Assembly (NCBI GenBank): GCA_004560045.1
Contig: SFWF01000084.1
Span: 1-5,588, forward strand
Source: a bacterium
GTDB taxonomy: Bacteria > Bacillota > Clostridia > Oscillospirales > Acutalibacteraceae
Direction: 5' to 3'
Length of the DNA: 5,588 bases
Positions within the stretch are counted from its first letter, which is position 1. Every line of letters starts with the position of its first letter. The position numbers and the translations under genes are program-made. This document shows, one piece after another, positions 1-5,173 of the stretch. The notes under the pieces are model-generated. The model did no database searches. It had not been told where the DNA came from and saw only the letters and a program-made list of their open reading frames with translations.

Positions 1-424
1 TCAGGCATTAATGCCCCTGTTGGGCTATCTCCTCGGAACCTCCTTCAGCTCTTATATACAGCAGTTCGACCACTACGTCGCTTTTGTTCTGCTTGCCATC
101 ATCGGCGCCAATATGATAAAGGAGTCACTTGAAGCCGACTCCTGCGATAAGAACTCTGCCTCTTTAGGCTTCGGCGTTATGCTTATGATGGCGGTAGCCA
201 CCTCTATCGACGCTTTGGCCGTCGGAGTTACCTTTGCATTTTATAAACTCAATATTATATTATCGGTTTTGCTCATTGGCGCGATAACCTTCGTTATTTC
301 TGCAACAGGGGTTAAAATAGGTAGTATTTTCGGAACAAAATATAAAAGAAAGGCCGAATTTTTCGGCGGATCAATCCTTATAATACTTGCCTTGAAGCTT
401 CTGATCGAAGGAATAATTGCATAA
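1..424 (+). CDS. mntP: Manganese efflux pump MntP family (DUF204), 5'-truncated by the window edge
   Basis: This is a membrane exporter of the MntP family, which lowers cytoplasmic Mn2+ when it is in excess. The reading frame is open from base 2, so the ATG at 11 is internal: the visible text begins QALMPLLGYLLG, the conserved interior motif that follows the first DUF204 repeat. About 140 residues are visible against roughly 185-190 for the full family, so about 50 N-terminal residues, including the first metal-binding helix, lie outside the window. Visible hallmarks are FDHYVAFVLLAIIG (a membrane helix), the second-repeat signature ATSIDALAVGV with its conserved Asp, ITFVISATGVKIGSIFG, and the closing KAEFFGGSILIILALKLLIEG. 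At least four hydrophobic segments are visible. The gene ends with TAA at 422-424 and appears intact at the 3' end. The usual upstream Mn2+-responsive control (for example a yybP-ykoY riboswitch) would be outside this window. The assignment rests on clear family motifs; transport direction and metal are inferred from the family. Confidence 0.92.
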   Translation, partial: QALMPLLGYLLGTSFSSYIQQFDHYVAFVLLAIIGANMIKESLEADSCDKNSASLGFGVMLMMAVATSIDALAVGVTFAFYKLNIILSVLLIGAITFVISATGVKIGSIFGTKYKRKAEFFGGSILIILALKLLIEGIIA

Positions 425-449
425 TTTTGATAAAAAATAGCACTCTTTT

Positions 450-489
450 GGCTTTTTAAAAATCAGTGGTTATTATGCATAAAAAAGCC
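450..489. repeat. Inverted repeat GGCTTTTT / AAAAAGCC after mntP
   Basis: The arms at 450-457 and 482-489 are perfect 8-bp complements separated by 24 bases. It lies about 25 bases past the mntP stop, so it may be a poor terminator or processing hairpin for the mntP mRNA. The loop is long and no T-run follows the second arm on the plus strand, so it is not a canonical intrinsic terminator. No better terminator for mntP is visible before the next promoter. Confidence 0.3.
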
Positions 490-491
490 GC

Positions 492-511
492 GTCATTTTG
501 TACGAAATGAC
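492..511. promoter_or_regulatory. Perfect 7-bp palindrome just upstream of the -35 box; candidate operator
   Basis: GTCATTT (492-498) and AAATGAC (505-511) are exact inverted repeats around a 6-base centre (tgtacg) that itself contains GTAC. The site ends 14 bases before the -35 hexamer of the 526-554 promoter, a position typical for a dimeric activator or for an upstream regulatory site. It could instead act as a weak hairpin terminator for transcription arriving from mntP, but no T-run follows it on the plus strand. On the minus strand a run of six T does follow within a few bases, but no minus-strand gene is present here to terminate. Operator function is an inference. Confidence 0.35.
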
Positions 512-525
512 AAGCCATAACACAC

Positions 526-554
526 TTGACAAATAGAAATTGGTATGTTACAAT
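526..554 (+). promoter_or_regulatory. Strong sigma-A promoter with extended -10
   Basis: The -35 box is a perfect TTGACA at 526-531 and the -10 box is TACAAT at 549-554 (one mismatch to TATAAT), with the optimal 17-base spacer. TG at 546-547, one base before the -10, gives an extended -10 element. Transcription should start near 561, giving a leader of about 70 bases before the ATG at 630. It drives the three-gene unit 630-2269 and is the strongest promoter in the window by consensus. Confidence 0.85.
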
Positions 555-566
555 ACAGTAAAGTGA

Positions 567-586
567 AAAAGGTGTTAGTACCTTTT
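567..586 (+). promoter_or_regulatory. 5'-UTR hairpin next to the predicted transcription start
   Basis: AAAAGGT (567-573) pairs exactly with ACCTTTT (580-586) around a 6-base loop, with a possible further G-U pair. It would lie within about the first 6-26 nucleotides of the transcript, where stem-loops commonly protect mRNA from 5'-end decay. No T-run follows, so it is not an attenuator as it stands. The ribosome binding site at 616-621 stays outside it. A stabilising role is inferred. Confidence 0.45.
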
Positions 587-629
587 AGCTAATATTACTT
601 AACCGATCAGGTCATAGGAGGAAAAAATT

Positions 630-1622
630 ATGAAAAAAATCATAGCTTTTATTCTTACTGTTGCTATGGTACTCAGCGTATGCGCTTTCACTGTATCCGC
701 TGAAACTACTCCCGCAATCGTTCTCGAGGGAGCCGCAAAGGTTGTAGTCGGAGACGACTATACCGTATCCGTACGCATTAACAACGCAGACGCTGTAGCC
801 GGTGTTCAGGGCGAACTCGTTTACGAAGGCGCAACTGTTAAGGAAATCGTTGTTAACCCTCAGGTTACCGCTTGGAACAACACCGAAGACAACAATACCA
901 TCGTTTACGACGATACAAATTCCGTTAACTTCGCTACCCTTATCGGCGACCTTACCGGAACCCGTCTCCTTATCAAGGTGACCTTTAAAACTACTGCCGA
1001 TCCTAAGTTCACTCTCGAAAACGTTAAGTTCGCTGACGATAACGCTGCTGCGCTTACCGGAACTTCCACTGGTCTTGATCCTGTTGCTGTTGCTACCGAA
1101 GCCGGTATTGCAAAGCTTAGCAAGGTTGGTATGCTTGCCGAGTCTGACGGCCGCAATCAGGGTGTTGTTGTAAACGGATGCATCACTGCAGAAGGTGTTA
1201 CCGAGTTCGGTGTAATTTACTATCCCACTCAGCTTCTCGGTGGTCAGGCACTTACTCTTGATACTGAAGGCGCGGTTGTAGCCTCTACTACCAATCTCGC
1301 CGATATCAATGATTTTGACGCTACCCTTAAGTTTGCTTATAAAGACGCTACCAAGGCTGCTAAGATGCTCGGCGTTAAGATCTCTGCTGTAGTTTACTAC
1401 AAGGACGCTACAGGAACTCATTATAGCGCAAACTCTGTTGATAAGTACATTCAGGGCGGCGTAGCTTCCAAGGCAGTTCTTAACGTTGCTCTCGATAAGG
1501 TTGCCCATATTACCGGTGATGACGCACTTGATGCTGCAATAGCAGGCATTAGCGGAGCTGATATGGTAAATTGCCGTAACACTATCCTTGCAAAGGCTAT
1601 CGCAGCTGCAAACGCACAGTAA
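630..1622 (+). CDS. Secreted protein with cohesin-like N-terminal domain, function unknown
   Basis: The 330-aa product is exported: it starts MKKIIAFILTVAMVLSVCAF with a likely signal peptidase cut after VSA at residue 24. The start is fixed by a perfect AGGAGG at 616-621, eight bases before the ATG. Residues about 28-140 are beta-rich with the feel of a cohesin/Ig-like fold (VVVGDDYTVSVRINNADAVAGVQGEL, then a YEGATVKEIV strand and a TRLLIKVTFKT strand). Residues about 165-285 form a second beta-rich part with FGVIYYPTQLLGG, LTLDTEG and ISAVVYYKDATGTHYSANSV. That pattern recalls the domain repeated in surface proteins of gut Clostridia, often written there as 'YVKYTDGTVYS'. The last 50 residues are an Ala-rich, probably helical tail. 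There is no sortase motif, SLH domain, dockerin or catalytic signature, so it is probably released or held non-covalently. It is the first gene of a three-gene unit, and the strong promoter and biased codons suggest high expression. The cohesin-like call is by pattern only; a role in polysaccharide or surface binding is a guess. Confidence 0.75.
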   Translation: MKKIIAFILTVAMVLSVCAFTVSAETTPAIVLEGAAKVVVGDDYTVSVRINNADAVAGVQGELVYEGATVKEIVVNPQVTAWNNTEDNNTIVYDDTNSVNFATLIGDLTGTRLLIKVTFKTTADPKFTLENVKFADDNAAALTGTSTGLDPVAVATEAGIAKLSKVGMLAESDGRNQGVVVNGCITAEGVTEFGVIYYPTQLLGGQALTLDTEGAVVASTTNLADINDFDATLKFAYKDATKAAKMLGVKISAVVYYKDATGTHYSANSVDKYIQGGVASKAVLNVALDKVAHITGDDALDAAIAGISGADMVNCRNTILAKAIAAANAQ

Positions 1623-1649
1623 TAATTACGATTAGAGAGGTATACTGTA

Positions 1650-1820
1650 ATGAAAAAAGCATATATTCAGCCTGAATTTGACCTTCTCAAGCTTTCTTCT
1701 AACGAAGACATTCTTTTCTCGGTAGATACCAAGCAGGAAGGTGCTTCCTGGGGTAATGACTCGGATGCCGGTAATGACTCCGGCCTTAACGAAGACTTCA
1801 ACAGCGGTTCTTGGGAATAA
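1650..1820 (+). CDS. 56-aa acidic small protein, possible precursor peptide
   Basis: This short frame encodes 56 residues. It begins MKKAYIQPEFDLLKLSSNED and continues ILFSVDTKQEGASW, then a Gly/Asn/Asp/Ser-rich tail (GNDSDAGNDSG, ending NSGSWE). It is supported by a ribosome binding site (AGAGAGG at 1634-1640, nine bases before the ATG), by a tight fit of 27 bases after the upstream stop and 8 bases before the next start, and by codon use like its neighbours. The N-terminal pattern 'MKKxYxxPE...L...EDIL.S' is one I recognise as recurring in small unassigned proteins of Clostridia and Bacteroidetes; I know no established function for it. The two-part build (conserved-looking leader of about 25 residues, variable polar tail) resembles a ribosomally made precursor peptide, but no modification enzyme, protease or transporter gene is in the window. 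There is no signal peptide or membrane segment. GNDS occurs twice six residues apart, encoded by an 11-bp direct repeat at 1752-1762 and 1770-1780. Confidence 0.75.
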   Translation: MKKAYIQPEFDLLKLSSNEDILFSVDTKQEGASWGNDSDAGNDSGLNEDFNSGSWE

Positions 1821-1828
1821 TTCACATT

Positions 1829-2269
1829 ATGTTAAAACGACTTTTATTATTTGTTCTCTCCCTTGCTTTGATCCTTTCCTTCTCCGCTTGCGGAAAGTCT
1901 AAGGACAAGGACGGCGAGACCGATAAGAAACCCAACTCCTCGGTCGGAACCTCCGGAGACGCTACTCAGGACTTTGACGACGAGTGGGATGAAGATCAGC
2001 CTACCGATGAAGAGCGCGAAGAGCTCAAAGATCTTTGGGGCGAGATGACCGATAACGCTAAGCCTGAAATTTCGGGCGGATCGTCCTCTACCGGTTCCTC
2101 CTCCAAAAACGAGAGCACAGCAGGTTCTTCTACTGGTGGATCCTCTTCACAGGGTTCCTCCTCTGTTGGTTCTTCCTCTGGGTCATCCTCTTCTGAAGTA
2201 ACATCTTCCGATGAAGAAGACTTTAAGGGTATTGGCACTATAGGTAAGGTTCCCGGAGCAATATTCTAA
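1829..2269 (+). CDS. Small lipoprotein with acidic segment and Ser/Gly linker, function unknown
   Basis: The 146-aa product has a lipoprotein signal peptide: MLKRLLLFVLSLALILSFSAC, with the lipidated Cys at residue 21 (lipobox FSAC; Phe at -3 is less usual than Leu). After the Cys come a Lys/Asp-rich stretch (22-34), a strongly acidic segment (about 48-68, with DFDDEWDEDQ and DEEREEL), a short helix-like piece LKDLWGEMTDN, then a Gly/Ser-rich linker at 83-124, and a short tail, DFKGIGTIGKVPGAIF. An in-frame TTG at 1811 would add six residues inside the upstream gene, but it has no ribosome binding site and would spoil the signal peptide, so the ATG at 1829 is chosen. That ATG also lacks a good ribosome binding site and sits only 8 bases past the preceding stop, so translation is probably coupled to the 56-aa gene. 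No enzyme domain is visible; the linker suggests a membrane-anchored tether presenting its tail or acidic segment outside the cell. Confidence 0.8.
   Translation: MLKRLLLFVLSLALILSFSACGKSKDKDGETDKKPNSSVGTSGDATQDFDDEWDEDQPTDEEREELKDLWGEMTDNAKPEISGGSSSTGSSSKNESTAGSSTGGSSSQGSSSVGSSSGSSSSEVTSSDEEDFKGIGTIGKVPGAIF
2079..2194 (+). repeat. Imperfect short tandem repeat coding for the Ser/Gly linker
   Basis: Units resembling GGTTCCTCCTC recur at about 2093, 2123, 2153, 2168 and 2181, the last three close to a 15-base period that encodes GSSSQ, GSSSV and GSSSG. Unit spacing and serine codons vary (TCC, TCT, TCA), so it is a degenerate array. All spacings in the coding part keep frame, so length changes would alter linker length without breaking the gene. 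Confidence 0.6.
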
Positions 2270-2290
2270 ATCTTCCCTTGATTAGATCTT

Positions 2291-2325
2291 AAAACCCCGA
2301 AATTATTTCGGGGTTTTCTTTTTTT
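2291..2325 (+). terminator. Strong intrinsic terminator of the three-gene unit
   Basis: AAAACCCCGAAA (2291-2302) is the exact complement of TTTCGGGGTTTT (2306-2317), followed by C and seven T. The 12-bp stem with a CCCC/GGGG core and a T-run is a textbook Rho-independent terminator. It begins 21 bases after the lipoprotein stop. The A-run on the other side would also allow it to work on the minus strand. It cleanly ends the 630-2269 unit before the next promoter. Confidence 0.93.
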
Positions 2326-2329
2326 GTTA

Positions 2330-2358
2330 TTGAAAAGCGGAGACAATTGCTGTATAAT
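2330..2358 (+). promoter_or_regulatory. Sigma-A promoter of the UPF0371 gene
   Basis: TTGAAA (2330-2335) and a perfect TATAAT (2353-2358) are separated by 17 bases. The predicted start near 2365 leaves a short leader of about 23 bases, with AAGGGAG at 2374-2380 as ribosome binding site, seven bases before the ATG at 2388. The promoter abuts the preceding terminator, so this gene is transcribed on its own. Confidence 0.85.
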
Positions 2359-2387
2359 GGTAATATCAATTTTAAGGGAGTTTTAAA

Positions 2388-3866
2388 ATGATTAAGACAG
2401 GCTTCGACAACGAAAAATATCTTAAAACTCAGTCTGAACATATTCGTGAACGTATTTCTAAATTTGGCGGTAAGCTTTATCTCGAATTCGGCGGTAAGCT
2501 TTACGATGATTTTCATGCTTCCCGTGTTCTTCCCGGCTTCAAGCCCGACAGTAAGCTTAAAATGCTTCTTCAGCTGAAGGAGCAGGTCGAGATAGTTATC
2601 GCTATAAACGCCGCACATATCGAGAAGAATAAGCTTCGCGGAGACCTTGGTATTACCTATGATATGGATACCATCCGCCTTATCGATATCTTCCGTAAGA
2701 TAGGTCTTTACGTCGGTAGCGTTGTTATGACCTGCTACGCGGGTCAGCCCCAGGCCAGAGCCTTTAAAACCCGCCTTGAGGGCCTCGGTGTTAAGGTTTA
2801 TAAGCACTATGCTATCGAAGGCTATCCCTCTAATATAAATAAGGTCGTAAGTGACGAGGGCTACGGTAAAAACGAGTATATCGAAACCACCCGCGAGCTC
2901 GTAGTAGTAACCGCCCCGGGACCCGGCAGCGGAAAAATGGCTACCTGCCTTTCACAGCTTTACCACGAGCATAAGAGGGGAGTTGCCGCAGGCTACGCTA
3001 AGTTCGAGACCTTCCCGATATGGAACCTCCCTTTGAATCACCCCGTAAACCTTGCCTACGAAGCCGCAACCGCCGATCTTAACGACGTTAATATGATCGA
3101 CCCCTTCCACCTTGAAGCCTACGGCAAAACTACGGTAAATTACAACCGCGACGTCGAGATATTCCCCGTAGTTACTGCAATGCTCGAAACTATCTACGGA
3201 AAGTGCCCCTATAAATCTCCTACCGATATGGGTGTTAATATGGCGGGAAACTGTATTATCGACGATGCCGCCGTCCGCAAGGCCGCTTGTGACGAAATTA
3301 TAAGAAGATACTACACGGGTCTCTGCGACCATAAATGCGGAAAGGTTAACGACGATACGGTGTATAAGCTCGAGCTGCTTATGAAAAAAGCGGGTGTCAC
3401 GGCTCTTGACCGAAAGGTTACCGCTCCCGCCCGGCAGAAAGCCCTTCTTACGGGACTTCCTGCCGCCGCTATCGAGCTTCCCGACGGCCGCGTCATTACG
3501 GGTAAGACCTCCGACCTTCTCGGCTCCTCCTCGGCGCTTCTCCTTAACGCACTTAAGGCTCTTGCGGGACTTGACGACGAGCTTCACCTTATCTCTCCCG
3601 AAACGATTCAGCCTATCCGTCACCTTAAGGTAGATCATTTAGGAAACCGCAACCCCCGACTTCATACCGATGAGATACTTATAGCCCTTTCGATCTGCGC
3701 CACCACAAACGACGACGCCGAAAAGGCTATGGAGCAGCTTTCGAATCTCCGTGGCTGTGAGGTTCATTCCACCGTTATGCTTTCTCAGATCGATGAAAAG
3801 GTCTTTAAGCGTCTCGGCGTAAACCTTACCTGCGAGCCCAATTTCCGTTCCTCCAAAGAATGCTAA
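2388..3866 (+). CDS. UPF0371 / DUF1846 family protein
   Basis: The 492-aa product is full length for the UPF0371 (DUF1846) family, about 500 residues, found widely in Firmicutes and Actinobacteria. It is soluble, with no signal peptide or membrane segment. Family hallmarks are KLYLEFGGKLYDDFHASRVLPGF at 30-51, LRGDLGITYDMDTIRLIDI (about 83-101), the nucleotide-binding-like loop APGPGSGKMAT (176-186, of GxGxGK type), NLPLNHPVNLAYEAATADLNDVNMIDPFH (213-241), and a DMGVNMAGNCI segment at 280-290. A CDHKC pair (Cys 313 and 317) and about nine other cysteines are scattered along it. Biochemical function is not established for the family as far as I know; the loop suggests nucleotide or phosphate binding but that is inference. 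The gene has its own promoter and ends at a hairpin, so context gives no pathway clue. The near-duplicate FGGKLY motifs at 26-31 and 34-39 are family features. Confidence 0.93.
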   Translation: MIKTGFDNEKYLKTQSEHIRERISKFGGKLYLEFGGKLYDDFHASRVLPGFKPDSKLKMLLQLKEQVEIVIAINAAHIEKNKLRGDLGITYDMDTIRLIDIFRKIGLYVGSVVMTCYAGQPQARAFKTRLEGLGVKVYKHYAIEGYPSNINKVVSDEGYGKNEYIETTRELVVVTAPGPGSGKMATCLSQLYHEHKRGVAAGYAKFETFPIWNLPLNHPVNLAYEAATADLNDVNMIDPFHLEAYGKTTVNYNRDVEIFPVVTAMLETIYGKCPYKSPTDMGVNMAGNCIIDDAAVRKAACDEIIRRYYTGLCDHKCGKVNDDTVYKLELLMKKAGVTALDRKVTAPARQKALLTGLPAAAIELPDGRVITGKTSDLLGSSSALLLNALKALAGLDDELHLISPETIQPIRHLKVDHLGNRNPRLHTDEILIALSICATTNDDAEKAMEQLSNLRGCEVHSTVMLSQIDEKVFKRLGVNLTCEPNFRSSKEC

Positions 3867-3872
3867 AACAAA

Positions 3873-3903
3873 TAACCCCCTGTACCAAAGTACGGGGGGG
3901 TTA
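3873..3903. terminator. Shared terminator hairpin between convergent genes
   Basis: TAACCCCC (3873-3880) and GTAC (3882-3885) pair with GTAC (3890-3893) and GGGGG...TTA (to 3903) around a 4-base loop, with a T-G wobble and one extra G on the right arm. It begins 6 bases after the UPF0371 stop and ends 4 bases before the stop of the minus-strand gene at 3908. T-rich flanks exist on both sides (TTAATATTTA on the plus strand, TTATTTGTTTTA on the minus strand), so it probably terminates both transcripts. The T-tracts are interrupted, so efficiency is uncertain. Confidence 0.75.
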
Positions 3904-3907
3904 ATAT

Positions 3908-5173
3908 TTACTCGTCTTCCTCTTCTAAATCGGGCTCAACCGTCACGGTAAGCTTGGTAACTCGATGGTCTTCGATCTTATCAATGTGAACTGTGAGGTT
4001 TTTGTATTCGAACTCGGCGCCTTCCTCGGGGAAGCCTTCAAGCATTTCGATCGCCCAACCGCCTACGGTCGTGTACTCACTGTCGAAATCGCCTTCATCA
4101 AACTCGATAGCCTCGAAGAAATCGAAAACGTTCATATCGCCTTCGACGATAAACTTATCGGGTCCGGCCTTAACAATATCGTGCTTTGCTTCCTCGTCCT
4201 CATCCCATATTTCTCCGACGAGCTCTTCGAGAATGTCCTCCATCGTGGCAATTCCCATCGTGCCTCCGAACTCATCGAGAACTATCATAATATGGGTTCT
4301 TTCCTCACGCAGGACGTCAAGGGCGTCGGGAAGCTTAACCGTCATATGAATGAAATAGGGCTCTACGAGAAGCTCTCTGAGGTCAATTTCTTCCTTGGGA
4401 GTATCGACCATAAGTCTTAGAAGCTTCTGTACGACCAATATACCGATAACGTTATCGACCGTATCCTCGTATACGGGAATACGCGAATAGGGCGCCTCGT
4501 AAACTACCTTAAGAATTTCGTCAATGGGATCGGAAATATCGATGGCCGTAACGTCGACTCGGGGAATCATAACTTCCTTAATTGTAGTCTCGTTGAAGTC
4601 GATGGCCGACTGTAAAAGCTCGCTCATATCCTCATCGATAGAGCCTTCCTCCTCGCCCGTCTCTATAATAGAAGCAAGCTCGTCGGTGGTCACTCCGCCA
4701 TCGTCGTTCTTAAGGAATGGCTTCTGAACAAGAATTATTATCTTATTTAAAAGCCAGGCCGCAGGTGAAAAGATTACCATAAAGGTAAAAAGCGGAATGG
4801 CAAATGCGGCGATAAGAGCCTTCGAACGGGATTTCGCAATTACCTTGGGCGCTATTTCTCCGAATATAAGAACAATAACGGTAGAGGCGGCGGTTGCAAC
4901 CGTTGCGGCCGTACCTTCGTTAGCAATAAGGCTGATCGAAAGGGTGGTAGCAACCGAAGAAATAACAAAGTTAACTATATTATTGCCTATAAGCATCGAG
5001 GTCAGGGCAAAGTTGTAGTTCTGACTTATTTTATAGGCGAGCTTGTTTATTAAGCCCGATTCTGCCTTTTTTTCAAGCTGTGACTCGTTGGCGAGGTTAT
5101 AAGCCGTCTCGCAGGAGGAGAAGAAGGCCGAGCCTATAAGACAAAGAAGGATAATAATTATCTGTGTGATCAT
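3908..5173 (-). CDS. CNNM/CorC-family (hemolysin C-like) CBS-domain membrane protein
   Basis: The 421-aa protein has the full three-part build of this family, whose members are linked to Mg2+/Co2+ (and Na+) transport; 'hemolysin' is a historical name. Residues 1-150 are the CNNM (DUF21) membrane domain: helix 2-20 ending in SAFFSSCETA (usually FFSASETA), a second helix with IGNNIVNF (62-69), a third with GEIAPK (105-110), and a fourth at about 119-148. Residues about 165-195 are an acidic linker (ETGEEEGSIDEDMSELL). A CBS pair follows: VMIPRVDVTAID to YSRIPVYEDTVDNVIGIL (201-246), and HIMIVLDEFGGTMGIATMEDILEELVGEIWDE (294-325), the last part being the family's best-conserved stretch. The CorC/HlyC C-terminal domain (about 335-413) carries TTVGGWAIEMLEGFPEEG. 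The start overlaps the upstream stop by one base (TAATG) with GGAGG ten bases before it. It is clearly co-transcribed and translationally coupled with the upstream paralogue. Substrate is inferred. Confidence 0.93.
   Translation of the reverse strand: MITQIIIILLCLIGSAFFSSCETAYNLANESQLEKKAESGLINKLAYKISQNYNFALTSMLIGNNIVNFVISSVATTLSISLIANEGTAATVATAASTVIVLIFGEIAPKVIAKSRSKALIAAFAIPLFTFMVIFSPAAWLLNKIIILVQKPFLKNDDGGVTTDELASIIETGEEEGSIDEDMSELLQSAIDFNETTIKEVMIPRVDVTAIDISDPIDEILKVVYEAPYSRIPVYEDTVDNVIGILVVQKLLRLMVDTPKEEIDLRELLVEPYFIHMTVKLPDALDVLREERTHIMIVLDEFGGTMGIATMEDILEELVGEIWDEDEEAKHDIVKAGPDKFIVEGDMNVFDFFEAIEFDEGDFDSEYTTVGGWAIEMLEGFPEEGAEFEYKNLTVHIDKIEDHRVTKLTVTVEPDLEEEDE

Noticed and set aside
555..629. 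Riboswitch in the leader of the three-gene unit
   Set aside because: The leader is only about 70 bases, holds one simple hairpin, and shows neither a terminator nor a known aptamer core.
612..1508. Long minus-strand open frame of 298 codons opposite the cohesin-like gene
   Set aside because: It is fully antisense to a gene with a signal peptide, promoter and ribosome binding site; its translation is Ser/Asn/Gly/Val-rich with no domain. It is a by-product of biased codon use on the plus strand.
1811..1828. Upstream TTG start for the lipoprotein
   Set aside because: No ribosome binding site precedes it, it lies inside the 56-aa gene, and it adds GIIHI residues before a normal lipoprotein signal that begins at the ATG at 1829.
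2466..2505. Direct repeat coding FGGKLY twice, possibly a duplication
   Set aside because: The double motif is a normal conserved feature of the UPF0371 family, so it is not a recent event.
2952..3638. Minus-strand open frame of 228 codons inside the UPF0371 gene
   Set aside because: It is antisense to a clearly conserved gene, and its translation has no recognisable domain.
3965..5018. Several plus-strand open frames opposite the CNNM gene
   Set aside because: They overlap a complete family protein on the other strand, have no ribosome binding sites and give low-complexity Ser-rich or patternless proteins.
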